A stretch of DNA of 64,000 bases from Entrophospora sp. SA101 (Eukaryota > Glomeromycota > Glomeromycetes > Entrophosporales > Entrophosporaceae). Below, in pieces: positions 23,957-36,289 of the stretch. Position 1 is the first letter of the stretch. Every line of letters begins with the position of its first letter. The translations under genes and the position numbers were made by a program. The stretch spans positions 1-64,000 of the forward strand of contig CAUDNR010004024.1 of assembly GCA_958430865.1 (NCBI GenBank), written 5' to 3'. The notes below the pieces were generated by a model. The model had not been told where the DNA came from. It worked only from the letters and a program-made list of their open reading frames with translations, and searched no databases.

Positions 23957-24436
23957 ATGTATAATATATTGTTGGTTCCATATAAGTATCAAAAAAAAAC
24001 AGATGATTATTGTACTTGTAGTAATGAAGGTGAAGATGATAATGGAAATAACTTCAATGAAAAAGACAATGATCTAACAATGTCAAATCATGATATTACT
24101 ACAGCCATTGACATGTCTACTGACAATGATTACAATAACAGAGATAACAACAACTACAGTCACAATATCACAGATCAAAATGACAAAAACTTTAACAAAA
24201 TTCCAGGTTGCAATATAACCTTCATAAATAGAATTAATCCTGTTAAACATAGTAGAACTCATATTGGAAGATGCAAATATCTGGGATGTTCCAAAAATTT
24301 ATTCATATCATGATTCATTACAAAGACATATGACAGCTCATCTAGAAAAAAATATTTCAAATGTGGACATTCGGGATGCACCAAATCATTTGACCGTAAA
24401 TCAGCATTACAAGCACATATGAACCATTATCTTTGA
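23957..24436 (+). pseudogene. Decayed C2H2 zinc-finger paralogue, second copy
   Basis: An acidic and Asn-rich stretch (NYNNRDNNNYSHNITDQND) precedes a damaged finger (IPGCNITF ... VKHSRTH), which matches the layout of the first finger of 19759-21375. The frame stops at 24311. A later finger, CGHSGCTKSFDRKSALQAHMNH, follows in a shifted frame up to about 24436. Most fingers are missing. This is a third, truncated member of the local family. Confidence 0.7.
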
Positions 24437-24648
24437 ATTAAAAATTTGAAGCAAAAGATTGGTTATCAAGTCAATTATCGAACAAAATTACTTTTTTCTT
24501 ACATGTGTTTAATTAATTATTTGCTTGCAAAAATAATCCATGGGTAAATCGGAACAATGAAAAAATATCAAATTTTTTTTTATGTAATATAATCATAAAT
24601 TATAATTGTTTATTTATTTGCTTGATTACTAGTAAGAAAGAATATTAT

Positions 24649-26214
24649 TTAATAATCCAAAACACCAGTATCAGTACTAACTTGTTTTTCATCAGGCTCT
24701 TCTAGATTTATTTATTTATTTAGTCAAATTAAAAAAGTAAATAAAAATAATTAATCTGAAATTTACCTGTATCAAAATATTGATCTTTTTTTAAATAAAA
24801 AAATTAATTATTAAAAATTAATATTTAACATAATAAATTGTTAATTAATTAATATGATTAATTGATACCTTGGATTCCTTGTTCTTCAGTTTTTATATCA
24901 TCATACTCTTCATTAAAGTCCACGCTATTGTAGTCAAAATCAGGCTAAATAAATATATATTTATTTGTATAGATATAGTTTTTTTTAATAAAAATATTGA
25001 TCTAATAAACAAGAACAATATTTATTATCATAAACTACTAACATCATTTCCACTTAAGAATTTGTTTCTCATTATATCCACAAGTTCGTTTCTGAGTTGT
25101 TGTCTTTCTTCGTCAGATATTATGATTTGTTGGTCAGGCACTATGTTTGCTGTCTCTGTAGTTGTAGAGACGGTAGTATTATTGACAGTTATAGTTTCTG
25201 TAGCATTTAGAATTGTACCACCATCATTATCATTAGTATTATCTATAATTTTTTGGTTAAGATTTTCTTGGCTTCCGTTCAACTCCTTTTTCTCTTTTTC
25301 ACGTTCCTCTTTTTCACGCTTTTCTTCTTCTTCATATTCATCATCATCTTCTTCTTCCTGAAACTGCTCTTCTTGTATTATTTTTTCTTCAATTAATCTA
25401 TTTTGTATATAACTTAGATCTATTCATTAAAAAGAAAATCTTTAATTCCTATCTACAATGATAGTTATTAATAAAAATAATAACAATAACGATTTAATTA
25501 CCAATATTATATAGCATTCTATCTACTAAACTAATATTTTGATCAAAAGGTGGATATCTTTCATCATTTGGTATATATTTCCCAACATAATCTTCATATA
25601 GTAATGGTTCTCTCGATTCTATTGACTCATCACTAAGATATTCTGTATTATCAAGATTTTTAATCAGATACTGATATCGACGATTAAGTATTTTTTTGTT
25701 ACGACGATTTTTAGGCTCAAGATTTTTTGAAGCTAGTAATATTTGTTCTTGTCTCTGATCATTTTCTAATTGGCTTAAATACCAATTCACTTCATAATCA
25801 TCTATATATGTGTGTGTGTGTGTGTGTGTTATTAGTTAATATTATAATTTGTCAATTACAATTTACAAATTATAAATTCGCTATTAAAAAAAATAATTTT
25901 CATAATTTTTGATGTGTGCTATACAAATTTTTTTTTTCTAATTCAATAAATTAACTAACTTAAAAAAAAAGAATTTTAGCAACAAACACAAAGGTACTAC
26001 TTCTAAAGGTCTCAAACTTTGATAATAAATCTGCCGGCAAATATTTTCCCCATTTCGAAAGAAACAAAGCAGGATCTTCCAAAGTTTTGCGCATTATTTC
26101 AATTTTTTCATCATCGCTTGCTTCAACTTCACCAGGTCTTAAAGTTTTGAATTGTATATTGGATATATTTTCTTCAAGATATTTAGTAATTGTTTCTTTT
26201 GTATCTTGATCCAT
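24649..26214 (-). CDS. CCDC97/DUF2052-like spliceosome-associated protein
   Basis: Six exons join in frame on the minus strand from ATG at 26214 to TAA at 24649-24651. Recognisable blocks of the CCDC97/DUF2052 family are the N-terminal LEDPALFLSKWGKYLP, then NRRYQYLIKNLD, the EREP-like ESREPLLYEDYVGKYIP, and the acidic C-terminal block with LRNELVDIMRNKFLSGND followed by PDFDYNSVDFNEEYDD. The middle has a strongly charged E/K coiled-coil tract (EEEEKREKEEREKEKKE). In other eukaryotes CCDC97 associates with the SF3B part of U2 snRNP, so a nuclear splicing role is likely. Short last exons (18 and ~50 nt) make its C-terminus easy to misannotate. No break seen. Confidence 0.85.
25807..25830. repeat. 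(GT)n microsatellite
   Basis: About twelve GT units inside intron 1 of the CCDC97-like gene, close to its acceptor on the minus strand. Confidence 0.95.
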
Positions 26215-29213
26215 TTAAGATAATTTTATTTGTTCAATTCCATTACAAATCTTTTTTTGTCCAATGAAAAATAAAAATGGCTATATAGTACAACTCAAAA
26301 AACCTATCTATATATAGCTAGCTCCTTGCTGCCAAAACATCAGTTAAAAAAACATTGGGCGAGCAACAATTACAAACTCAATCTTCCCAATCAAGAAAAT
26401 TAACGGAAACGATAAATATTATTAAATGCTATAAGAATATTTCACAGTGAATTTGAAGGCAACTCGTACATAGTTGGAATGCCTTAGTCGAGTTTTTATA
26501 GACATTGCATTCTTTTAACTATGATATTTTTCAAATTATTAATATGAATGAACTTATAATTAATCATAAATTGTGAAGAGCAGTCATTATTGTTATCTGT
26601 TATATATATTATATAAAGTATATAGATTAAGTGCCATATCAATTTACGTTTTGATACTCAACTGTCATTCCCGTGTAATAGTAATAGTAGTGAGGGGTTC
26701 TCAAAAAAAAACTTTTAAAAATTTGTTACGCGAATTTTGAACCACAAGGAGGTTAGTTAGCTCCCTTAATCATGCATTTTCTGACCTAATGCGAAAAAAA
26801 AGGAAATTTGAGCACTATAAAAAAATACCTTACTCAATACATCCAATATTCATATTAAAGCATTCAATCACTTTTTTGACATAAAAAAATGCTAATAGTA
26901 TTAATATTTATTTTAAGAGGTAAGACTTAGTAATTATTTTTAGTCATAAATAATTTATTATATATATCTTCTACATCATCACCTTGAACTTTTATTAAGA
27001 TTTTTTTGTAATGAGTTCAAAAAAGGTTTTATTCTTTTACATTTTTCCTCTCTTTGGTGTCAGCAATCGTTTTCTCTACAACCATACTCTTTTATGTGTG
27101 ACAAAAGCATTTGCCATAGAATTAGTTTTTACTACAAGAGCAAGGAAATTTTATTCGAATATTTTTTAAAAGTCAAAAAAACCCATTTTAAACAACAATC
27201 AAATCCAAAAACCATCTTCAAAACTCTCTCACATTCACACTCTCACTCTAACAATTTTCAATCAACTCTTTAAACTTAAAATCTGTTTTCAAAAAACACT
27301 TGAATCATTTCAAAAAAAAATTTCGTCAACTTTGTTTTATTTGTTATAAATTTTCAATCAAACTCACATCAATTCCCATTGCAACCAGAATATTTTTTCT
27401 AATGTTAATATATATCAATGCCAGAAAATCAAAATCAAACAAAAGCTGATAATAATGAAAGAGATTCTCATTAAAAAAATAGTATATATATGGTTTTCAT
27501 GATTAAATATTTTAGAATTTTGATTAAATATTATTTTTTTTTTGTTAAACAAATGATATACCATATGCAGAATCATTTAAAAGTGCGGCTAAAGAAAAGC
27601 AAACAAAGATTTTAAAAAAAAGCAAGCAAAAAAAATCAAGTAAATATTACTTACCGCTATCTCTAGCATCCTATAATTTTTTTGAATTAATAATGCTTGA
27701 CACTTGTAATAAATTTTTTAAATATTAGAATATCCTTGTCCAACTTGCATGAGAAAAATCAACCATAGCCATTAAGATCTGATGCAGAAAAGCATACTAC
27801 AAAGATTTTCTACACATGATTAAAAAATCAGAGAGAAAGCAATAGTCCCTGACACTTTCAAGAAGCACAATTGAGAACAAGGACTTTGCCTTTTCTTCTT
27901 CCAGAACGTTCTCATAAAGCGAAGAATATTGGCATTGATACAAATGCTTAACATTCGCTGTTTAGGTCAATTGATAAAAGAACATTGGTGAATTTAGGAA
28001 CATTGCTTTTAATATTTAAAATGGTGCCACCAGAAATAGGACGGCTTGTCTTTTACATTCAAACTGATGGACTCTTTGTACAAGTTTCTTTACAAAAAGA
28101 AGTAAGTGAAAAGGTTGATGAAAATAATGATTATAAGCACATTCATTAATCTAGAAAATAATTATCTGTAGCTATGTGAGTGAAGAAGATAAAGTTATTA
28201 GATGTACTAATAATGAACATTATACTCTTGCAGGGTTCAAACATGCAAGATCAAAATGAGAGTCATGGTCCAAGAAGGTTTAGTAAATGTCACATTTGTC
28301 ACTAAATCATTTTAAGTATGTCTTCAAAAAGTGTTATTTTTTGGACATGATGGGTGGAATACAAACTAGGTATGCATGTTGTTTTATTTTGTTATGTTGC
28401 GTTTTTACTTGAAGAATAAACGTTAATCTTTGTATATTTTTAACAAAAGAAGTAGTTTCATTAAATTAGTTTCAAAGATCTGCTGCTATCAATGTTATGA
28501 GTATTGTGGATTGATCATCTTTGGTATGTTCTTGGATATTTTGGTCAAGTTCTTCAATTCTATGCAGAACGTCACTGGTGCTGTTTACGTTTAAAATCAC
28601 ATATCAACAAACAAAAGACGGGTATCTAATGTCATGATTGATAAAAAGCTTGTTACAATAGTCGCATTCAGAGGTGCGGAATTTTCATAAACATGCTGAG
28701 AAAACCTCCTAGTCTTAATAAAGAATTCAAGAGAACTATCAAAAAGGTGCACAGTGATCTTGATTGATGAAATATAACACCTCAAAATATGTTCAAATAT
28801 TATGAGCAGTTTTGATCAACAACAATGATTCTATGCTGTCAAAGCCAGCAAAAATCAGAATCTGGAATCGGGATGTTAATGCTGTAGAATCATGAGTGAC
28901 ATATTTTTATGAGACAGAAGAATTTAACATCTAGCATCCACGTTATTGGTGGGAAAGTTCAAACTTGTACCACAATAAGAATTATTGCACAACTGGTGGC
29001 GTAAACAAAAAAGCCTTGTTATAGAATTATTAAATTTAAAAATCAGGTTCAAAAACTAGTTTTTTAAATAATAATAAATCCCAAATTGGATTTATATTTG
29101 TGTACCTTCGTAGTTATGCAAAATCATGATATTGACACAAACAATCACAATTATTTTAGTATAAAATACACTTGATTTTCCTATTTTTCTCAAGAAAAAA
29201 AAAAACTAAAAAA
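26215..29213. other. 3-kb intergenic region, no supported gene
   Basis: Scattered short frames (for example near 28020-28150 +, PPEIGRLVFYIQTDGLFVQV) could be gene or transposon debris, but I recognise no domain and could not link them by plausible splicing. The proximal part should hold the divergent promoters of CCDC97-like and the lipase gene. Confidence 0.45.
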
Positions 29214-30987
29214 ATGGATAATTCAAACATATGGACAATATGTTTGGCTTCAGTTTTTTTTGTTGCAACAGTTTATTCTTTATTCATTTTCACAATGCCT
29301 ACATTAGAAGAATGTCAAACAAATTCAACAGCAGTAGTTGACATCACTTCTTCATTAAAGATCATCTCACATTCAAATTTAGTAAAGTATGTGGATACAA
29401 TTGAAGAATGTCCACCTCTATCGCCACGTGATGTTGAAAATTTGACAATTCATGATTTGAGAGCAGACGATATCACTTATATAATGGCATTAGGCGATAG
29501 TATCACAGCAGCATTTGCTGCAAAAGGTCAGCGCAACTGGGGTAAAAACGAGGAAGGAGAATCATTAACGAGATCAACTAATAAAAAACATAAAAAACAA
29601 ATTAAAAAGGAAAAGCAGCAACAACAGAAAATTTTTTTAAATAATAATAATGGTGATTACAATGAATCTTTACAAACATTTGATCATAGAGATTTATATG
29701 AGAATCGTGGCTTGAGTTTTGCAATTGGCGGTGATGAAAATGCAACTACCTTGGCAAGATTTTTGAATTATTATTCTAGAGATGGTTTGATTGGAGCATC
29801 TTTAGGAGATCATTTTGCTCATATATGTCAAGGCATTTAATTTATTTAATTTATTATTTTTATTATATATATTATTTTGCTTGTTAGTTGGATTAATTGA
29901 ATTAAATGATTTATTTATTTGTGATTAGGTTTGTTTTGTTTGCCATATCAATACAGACCTTCACAAGATCGTCTTAATGGTGCACAGTCTGGTGCAATGG
30001 CTGATAATCTTCGTAGACAAGTTAATTACCTTTTATTACAACTTAATCTTGAAAAAGCTCGTAAAGGATCAAGACATGTTGATGGAAAGTTTAAAGTAAT
30101 TAATTAATTCATAATAAATATATACAGTATATATATTCGTGTTTTTTTTTCTAATAATAATATTATACCATATATTAATAATTATAAATTATCAGTTTTT
30201 AAATTTATTTATTGGAAATAATGATTTGTGTCAAAGCTGTAATAATAAGAATACATCACCTGAAAAATTTGAAAAAAATATACGTGACACACTTGACAAC
30301 ATTATGAATAAAATACCAAATACAATAGTAAATATAATGGGCGTGTCCAATGTATCTCAAGTTTACGATGTAACGCGCGGACAAAAATATTGTAAATGGT
30401 ACGATGTTCCTTATATAAATTTTGAGTGTACTTGTGCATTTTCTCCAGGTAAATAAATATAATTATAAAAATTGTTATTATTATTATTATTATTTGAAAA
30501 AAGAATAATTAAAGCTTTTCTTTTTTTTTTTTTTTTTTTTAATAAAAAAAGGTGAAATTGGTGCTCGAAATCGAAAAATCATGGATGATTTAGCAGTAAA
30601 ATACAATAAAATTTTACAAAATGTAGTTGCTGATTATTCTAAAATAAAAAGAAATGATTTTGCTATTGTTCAGAATCGATTTGTTTTTAATTTAACCACT
30701 TTTCCAATTGATGGATTAAGTAACATTGACTGTTTTCATCCAAGGTAGGGTTTTTATTTTTATTATTATTTTTTTTTTTAATTTCAAAAGTTTCTTTTTT
30801 ACTCGCATTAAATTTATTAAAAATAATTTTAATGATTTTTACTAGTGAAAAAACTCATATATACCTCTCAAAAGTACTTTGGAATAGTTTGGTAGCACCG
30901 TTCAAAAAACATGAACCTGTTATTAGTTGGGATGGTGACATGAAAATTAGATGTTTTGGTGAAGATGATAGGATCATTACATATTAA
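29214..30987 (+). CDS. Phospholipase B1-like GDSL lipase, membrane-anchored
   Basis: Five exons from ATG 29214 to TAA 30985-30987. Residues ~5-25 are a hydrophobic segment (CLASVFFVATVYSLFIFTM), a signal anchor, so the catalytic part is probably in the secretory lumen or outside. The GDSL hydrolase blocks are ALGDSITAA (catalytic Ser), AMADN in the second exon, FIGNNDLC (Asn/Asp block III) and DCFHPS (catalytic Asp and His). This arrangement is that of phospholipase B1/GDSL lipases that remove acyl chains from phospholipids. A Lys/Gln-rich insertion after the Ser block (KKHKKQIKKEKQQQQK) is unusual. The first exon either ends at an uncommon GC donor (CAAG|GCATTT) or at GTCAAG six bases earlier; the former keeps two more residues. 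Confidence 0.85.
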
Positions 30988-31620
30988 AGGGAATTTATAC
31001 CTTGAAAAGCATTCAATTGCTTTCTTGTAATATTGAAGCTTAGTTTTTTTTTAACGAATTAGTTTCTATGATTCATTTATACGGGGTGTGCTGCAACAAA
31101 ACCAGACAAAGTGAACATTAATACCACGGATCAAAATTTAGCAAATTGGCCAAATTGTTTAATTGTAATAAAATCTCATATTTTATTGAATAAAATATAA
31201 AATTGACGAATAAATAAATCCACTCACCACTGTATTTTTTACAACACTACGGATAGAAATTTTATTCAAATAAAATATTTAAGCATCAATCGACAATTCA
31301 CCCAATTTATCAACCTCAAAACCTCAATGCCTTTTTCCTTACCCTCCTTATTAGAATCTAAGATTAATTTAATAAAAACATCTTTATAAATTGACAAATA
31401 ATTATTTCCAATCATGCCTTTATTTCGGAATTAAGATTAAGTTTGATTTGGCAATCTCATCATACTATATCCTACTTGTATGATGATACGCCAATGGATG
31501 TGATTCTTATCTTTTTTATAATCATTATTATTAATATTAAAATTACTTGTATTGTCATTGTTCACTGTTAAACAATTGCTAGTAAAAAAAATTAAAGCTC
31601 TTTAATATTTGGTCTTTGGA
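30988..31620. other. Intergenic with a dispersed repeat
   Basis: Contains a segment shared with the region near 59990 (listed separately). No gene seen. Confidence 0.5.
31083..31160. repeat. Dispersed repeat, copy 1 (also near 59987)
   Basis: Contains tgctgcaacaaaaccagaca and then aagtgaacatt, identical over more than 30 bases to 59989-60018, with a second shared block ggatcaaaatttag after a gap. It starts after TA like a Tc1/mariner end, but no matching second end was found. Confidence 0.7.
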
Positions 31621-31935
31621 TTAGCATCCCAACACTTTTCCATCATTCTTTACAAACTTGTCTGGTCTTAGGTTTTGGTTCCATATGTCCAAAATTAAAA
31701 AAGCATCATGTATGAGTTTTGTCATCAAATGATGATGCCCAGGAAATATTCCCCACATCACATCGGATTCTTTTGTTATTTCATCCTCCTTGAAGAACTT
31801 CTGGTGCGAGATATCCAAAAATTTATTTGATAATTTATCATCAATTGGGCCACATAATCCCAGATCTGTAATATAGCAGCCACTATCACAATGGATTAAA
31901 TCTTTTTCGTGTATGAAATATAATGATCTACATAA
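31621..31935 (-). pseudogene. Decayed protein kinase C-lobe
   Basis: On the minus strand the remnant shows IHEKDLIHCDSG (catalytic loop region), ITDLGLCGP (DFG region) and, in a shifted frame, YLAPEVLQGG followed by EITKESDV. The pieces lie in different frames and the N-lobe is missing. It clearly derives from the same kinase family as 6373-10075 and 41904-43383. Confidence 0.7.
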
Positions 31936-32708
31936 ATATCTACTTTGGTAGTTATTTAAACTTTAGTGATTTTCTGTAATTAGATTGAATTTTACTAGTT
32001 TGACAATTTAAAATAAAAATCGCTAAACCTCTTCAAAAGATTTATTCGCAGGATTTCGGAATTGTTTATACTATACCTTGATCTCCAAGATAAATTCTTT
32101 TTTGATCAGGCGTTTTTAATTGATGTTTCGCACAATTGATAGAAATATAATGTTGTAATAGTAACGTTTTTTTCGAACAGAAATGTGGACGGTGCCATAA
32201 AAACTTGATAGTTTTTTCACCAACTGATATTGTTTTGTTAGAAAGAATGAAAGATTATCTTCCACTTCTGAAACAAATGTAAACAAGGAAAATATAGATG
32301 GTAGAGGGTATACATGAACCTGAAATTAAGCCCCTAAAGCCGAACTATTTCAGCTTGAGATGATTTTTGAATTTTAGATTAAATACAATCAAACCAATTT
32401 CCCATCTTTTTTTTTTTGAGATGTTATAGACGATGATAAAAATATAATTGTCGTTGATGATAATGATAATGATGGCGACGAGGATAATAATTCAGAAATT
32501 GAAATGATAAACAATTCCAATATTCTTGGCTTGCTGGATTTCAAGGTCAAGCAAAAAATTGAATGTTAAAAAAGCAACTGACATAAACAAACGATACAAT
32601 TAGAAGCTTCTAAAAATCGAATGAGAGTTATATTAGGTGAAGCCGAAACCAATTTAATAACCCAGTGAAGATAAGCATTAACAACTCATAAATATATTTT
32701 TTTTAATG

Positions 32709-32975
32709 TACAGTGTGTTGCGAAAAAAATGGCACTGATGAAGAATAGCATATCTCAACAACTACAAAAGATAATCTAATAAAATTAAATAAAAAAAATT
32801 TGTTATGAATTACTATTACCATTTTTTTGTAAAGTTGATTCGCATCTTTTTTTTTTTAGATGTCACTAAATTTTTTGACTTCCACCAAAAAGTATTAGAC
32901 ATCTCAAAGGTAACAATTAAACAAAACCGTACATAATAATAACAAAAAAAAAAAAAAATACGGCCATTTCGCAAC
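32709..32975. mobile_element. Tc1/mariner end related to the element at 43616
   Basis: TA followed by cagtgtgttgcgaaaaaaat repeats the terminal inverted repeat of the 43616-44894 element exactly for 20 bases, then diverges. A possible degraded partner end (atttcgcaact near 32965) would make a ~265-bp non-autonomous copy. The left end is firm and the right end is doubtful. Confidence 0.5.
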
Positions 32976-32988
32976 TCAAGTTCTAGAG

Positions 32989-33297
32989 ATGATTATTTAT
33001 ATAAAATCCCATGCTTCCAAATTTTCTAGAATTTTATTAAATTCATTTATTTTCAAATTTAATAATGGAGCGTTGATCAAAGAAAATGTGTGCAAAACAT
33101 ATACTTGCTATCCCAAAAATATATTTCATAAAAATACATTCATTTCCTTAACAACAAATGGTATATACATTATTATTGCCGATTCTACCATCTATGAAAT
33201 GACTAGGAAATATTACCTGACCAAACAATTTTATTGCATTTTTGATCAAAAAGATTTAATTATCTTTCCTCACATGAACCACTTATGGTTCATTTGA
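32989..33297 (+). CDS. Hypothetical ORF, 102 codons
   Basis: An ATG-initiated frame with no recognisable domain, motif or signal. It sits in a degenerate AT-rich region just beyond a possible transposon end. Chance open frames of this size occur in such sequence, so it may not be a gene. Confidence 0.15.
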   Translation: MIIYIKSHASKFSRILLNSFIFKFNNGALIKENVCKTYTCYPKNIFHKNTFISLTTNGIYIIIADSTIYEMTRKYYLTKQFYCIFDQKDLIIFPHMNHLWFI

Positions 33298-33993
33298 TTT
33301 TGGATATTTGAAATTATTTTAAAGTTTATTCGAATAGAAATTCCAATTAGAAAAATAATTATACACAAACGTAAATAACTTTTTTATATGAAAAATCTCT
33401 CATTTCTACATCTCCAAGAGTAATCCCTTTTTTTTCGATATTCTTAAAAAAAAATGTATAGATGTTCTTTGGCATTGTTCCATAACGCAAAATAAAAATA
33501 CATTATTTTATAGTACTAACCATTTTTTGTCAATTAGTCCTCGCTGCCTCACTATTCATAGACAGATCGGATCGTCAATTAAAAATATTCGATCTGTAGA
33601 TCAAACAAATCGGCCTTTATGACAGATTCATGATGAATTTTATAATTTTTTCTTTTGTTTCTTACCAACGTCCATGTGATACATATCAAAATTATATCCA
33701 TCACAGTGTTTAATTCACATTTAAAACAGTTTTTGTGAATCTTTAAAAATTATCAACCAGCACCCTCGTAAAGTAATAACCATATGAAAACTTAAAAATA
33801 TTTCACCCTACTCGGTCGCCTCTTTTGAAACAATAAATAATAGAGAAAAAGTGACACCATTATAACTTTATTATTATATAGAGAATTCCATCCAATATAA
33901 AATATTTATTAGGATACATTTGGTAACACGAATTTGTTTCATTACTATTATTACTATTATTATTACTAATCAATTTCATGAGAATATTTTTTA

Positions 33994-34850
33994 ATGAATT
34001 TTTTTACAAGGATCACAATAAAAAATAGTTGTTTCATTCATTCTTCAAATTCATTTCTAATTTTAAGTAATATAAATAGTAGTCATATTAGCAATAACAC
34101 AAGATTTCAACAGTATTTTCATTATAATAACTACAATAATAATAATTTATCATCATTTTCAATATCATCGATTATTAGAACAATAACTACAACGAATGTC
34201 ATAATGTCAAGTAAAAGCCATCCACTTATTGATAAACATGCACCAAAAAATCTTGTTTTAAAAAATCAAGAGGGCGAAAGTGTTGAATTGAATTCTTATA
34301 TTGGAAATCAAAAACCTTGTATTATATTTTTTTATCCTCAAGATGAAACTTATGGTTGTACTCGAGAGGTAATTTATTAAATTTTTTTTTTCATATTTCA
34401 ATCAAGTCAATTATGATTTATTTAATTTTCAAATTGCTGCTGCTGCTGTTGTTGTTGTTGTAGGTATGTAGTTTTCGTGACTCCTATGATCAATTTTCAG
34501 AAGCAGGAGCAACTGTATTTGGTATTTCCTCAGATACAGTAGAGAAACATAAAAATTTTGCAAAGAAACAAAATTTACAATTCTCTTTATTATCTGACCC
34601 AAATGGTGAAGCAAGAAGGGCATTTGAGGTAATTAATTAGCATTTATTTATTTATTTTTATTTGTTTATTTTTATTGTACATGACATGTTTGTAAATTTT
34701 TTTTTCTAGGTTCCAAAAACTTTAGGATTATTACCTGGCCGTGCAACATTTTTAATTGATAAAGAGGGTATTATCAAAGATGTTTATAATTCTCAATTAG
34801 ATTTTCAAGGTCATGCCAACAAGTCACTTGAATTTATCAAAAGTCAATAA
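33994..34850 (+). CDS. Peroxiredoxin of the PrxQ/BCP class
   Basis: Three exons (33994-34368, 34464-34628, 34710-34850) give 226 residues. The thioredoxin-fold core starts near DKHAPKNLVLKNQEGESV. The active site reads FFYPQDETYGCTREVCSFRD: the peroxidatic Cys in GCT and a second Cys five residues later, the resolving position typical of PrxQ/BCP enzymes. Then follow GISSDTVEKHKNFAKK, LLSDPNGEARRAFEVPK and GRATFLIDKEGI. It reduces H2O2 and organic peroxides with thioredoxin as donor. The first ~68 residues are Ser/Asn/Ile-rich with few acids and precede an internal Met (MSSKSHPLID), so mitochondrial and cytosolic forms from two starts are possible (inference). A CTG/TTG repeat forms the end of intron 1. 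Confidence 0.9.
34436..34460. repeat. CTG/TTG trinucleotide repeat at an intron acceptor
   Basis: Runs of gctgctgctgctgttgttg end directly at the tag acceptor of peroxiredoxin intron 1. They act as the polypyrimidine-like tract there. Confidence 0.8.
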
Positions 34851-36289
34851 TTAAAAAAAATTGTAATTTTTGATTAAATACATTTATATTATTATATTGT
34901 ATTTCTTTGCTATTATAATAAATAATAAACTTTTTGAATTAGGATTATAGTATGCTTTTTAAACTGTATAATAGCCTTTTGCTGTCTTGGAAAATTTGAT
35001 AACTGTTTAAACCGTACACAAAGTTTACCCTTATTTTATAATTACACTTTGATGATCAAAGTATGGTATAGTTGTTTGCCAAAATTGTTTCTGGGAAAAA
35101 ATTAATTACGACAATAATTGGGGCTTTTCAATATTAATATTATTTATTAATAACGTGTTAACGGATTACAAGTTAGCTTATTATTATTATTATTATTTTA
35201 TTTTATTATAGGATTTGGTGTTACAATGTTTTAATTGCGTCCGACTCGATTATTTATTTATATGACTCAATTGCGTTAAAAGTCACCTGATTGAGTCAAG
35301 TGATCGACCTACACCAAGTTTCCAGATGCTGGTAATTTTATTAACATGCAAGAGAACACGATTTTTTAAAAATTATGATTTTAAAAAAGAAACAAATTAT
35401 ATTTTATTTAATTTTATTAATATTTGCTATTTTAACTTACCAATCTGGATGATATACTAATAATAATAATAAATAATACATTGACAAAAAATTTGAGCCA
35501 ATGTCAAAAAATTAATTATCATTTTTTTACATGCTATTTGTATCAAGTGGTTTTACTTTCATCGAGTGTTTTAACTTACGTCAAGTGGTTTTTTTATTAT
35601 ATCAAGGGTTTTTACTTGCATAAATCGTCAAAATAATAGCCTTGGTCAGAAATGTTAAAAAGTTGTGTCATACATCGATCATTGGTAGGAAGTTTTTTTC
35701 TGACGCGATTTGCAAGTTTACGTCGAGCCCCATAATATCATGTAATTATAATTTTATGCTCCAGAAAGTTCAGCAAATATGTTTAGTAATTCGCGGGGGG
35801 AAATTTCATATAAATGATCGGTAAAAAAAATCTACGCCACCTCTAAAGTTTTTTATAAAGAAAAATTTTTTAAATTAATGACATGCAAATAGAAAATTAT
35901 TATCTAATTCATTTATTATTTATTCAATATTAAACATTTGGTATATAGTTTATTTGGCAATATTTGTGATATTTTGTTCAAGAACTATGATTGAATTTTC
36001 AATCAATCAATAATCAGGGATCATAAAATCATCTAAAGCAGATTCAAAGAACTATTTGTTCCAAGAATTATTTGTATCTCTAACTCAGGAAATAAAACAG
36101 GTAGTTTATATAGTCATTAAGAAAATAAACCAATTTCTTATAATAAAATCAAAAAATAAAATCAAATTTAATAAAAAAAAAAGTCTATCTATATATTATA
36201 TCATATAAAAAATTATATTTACAATAATAAAAAAATGAAGAAAAACTAGTAAAATAAAAAATAAAGAAAGAAGTTAAAGAAAATTTTAT
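34851..36289. other. Intergenic between convergent genes
   Basis: Lies between the 3' ends of the peroxiredoxin (+) and ALG9 (-). Near 35538-35620 about four imperfect ~20-bp units of the form tcaagtggttttactt occur in tandem. No gene seen. Confidence 0.5.

Larger units (their letters stand above)
31936..33993. other. Degenerate intergenic region
   Basis: Only transposon debris and one unsupported ORF (32989-33297 +) were seen. A/T runs are frequent. Confidence 0.45.

Noticed and set aside
24870..25361. 163-codon plus-strand frame
   Set aside because: Antisense to the charged coiled-coil exon of the CCDC97-like gene; Ser/Phe-rich shadow.
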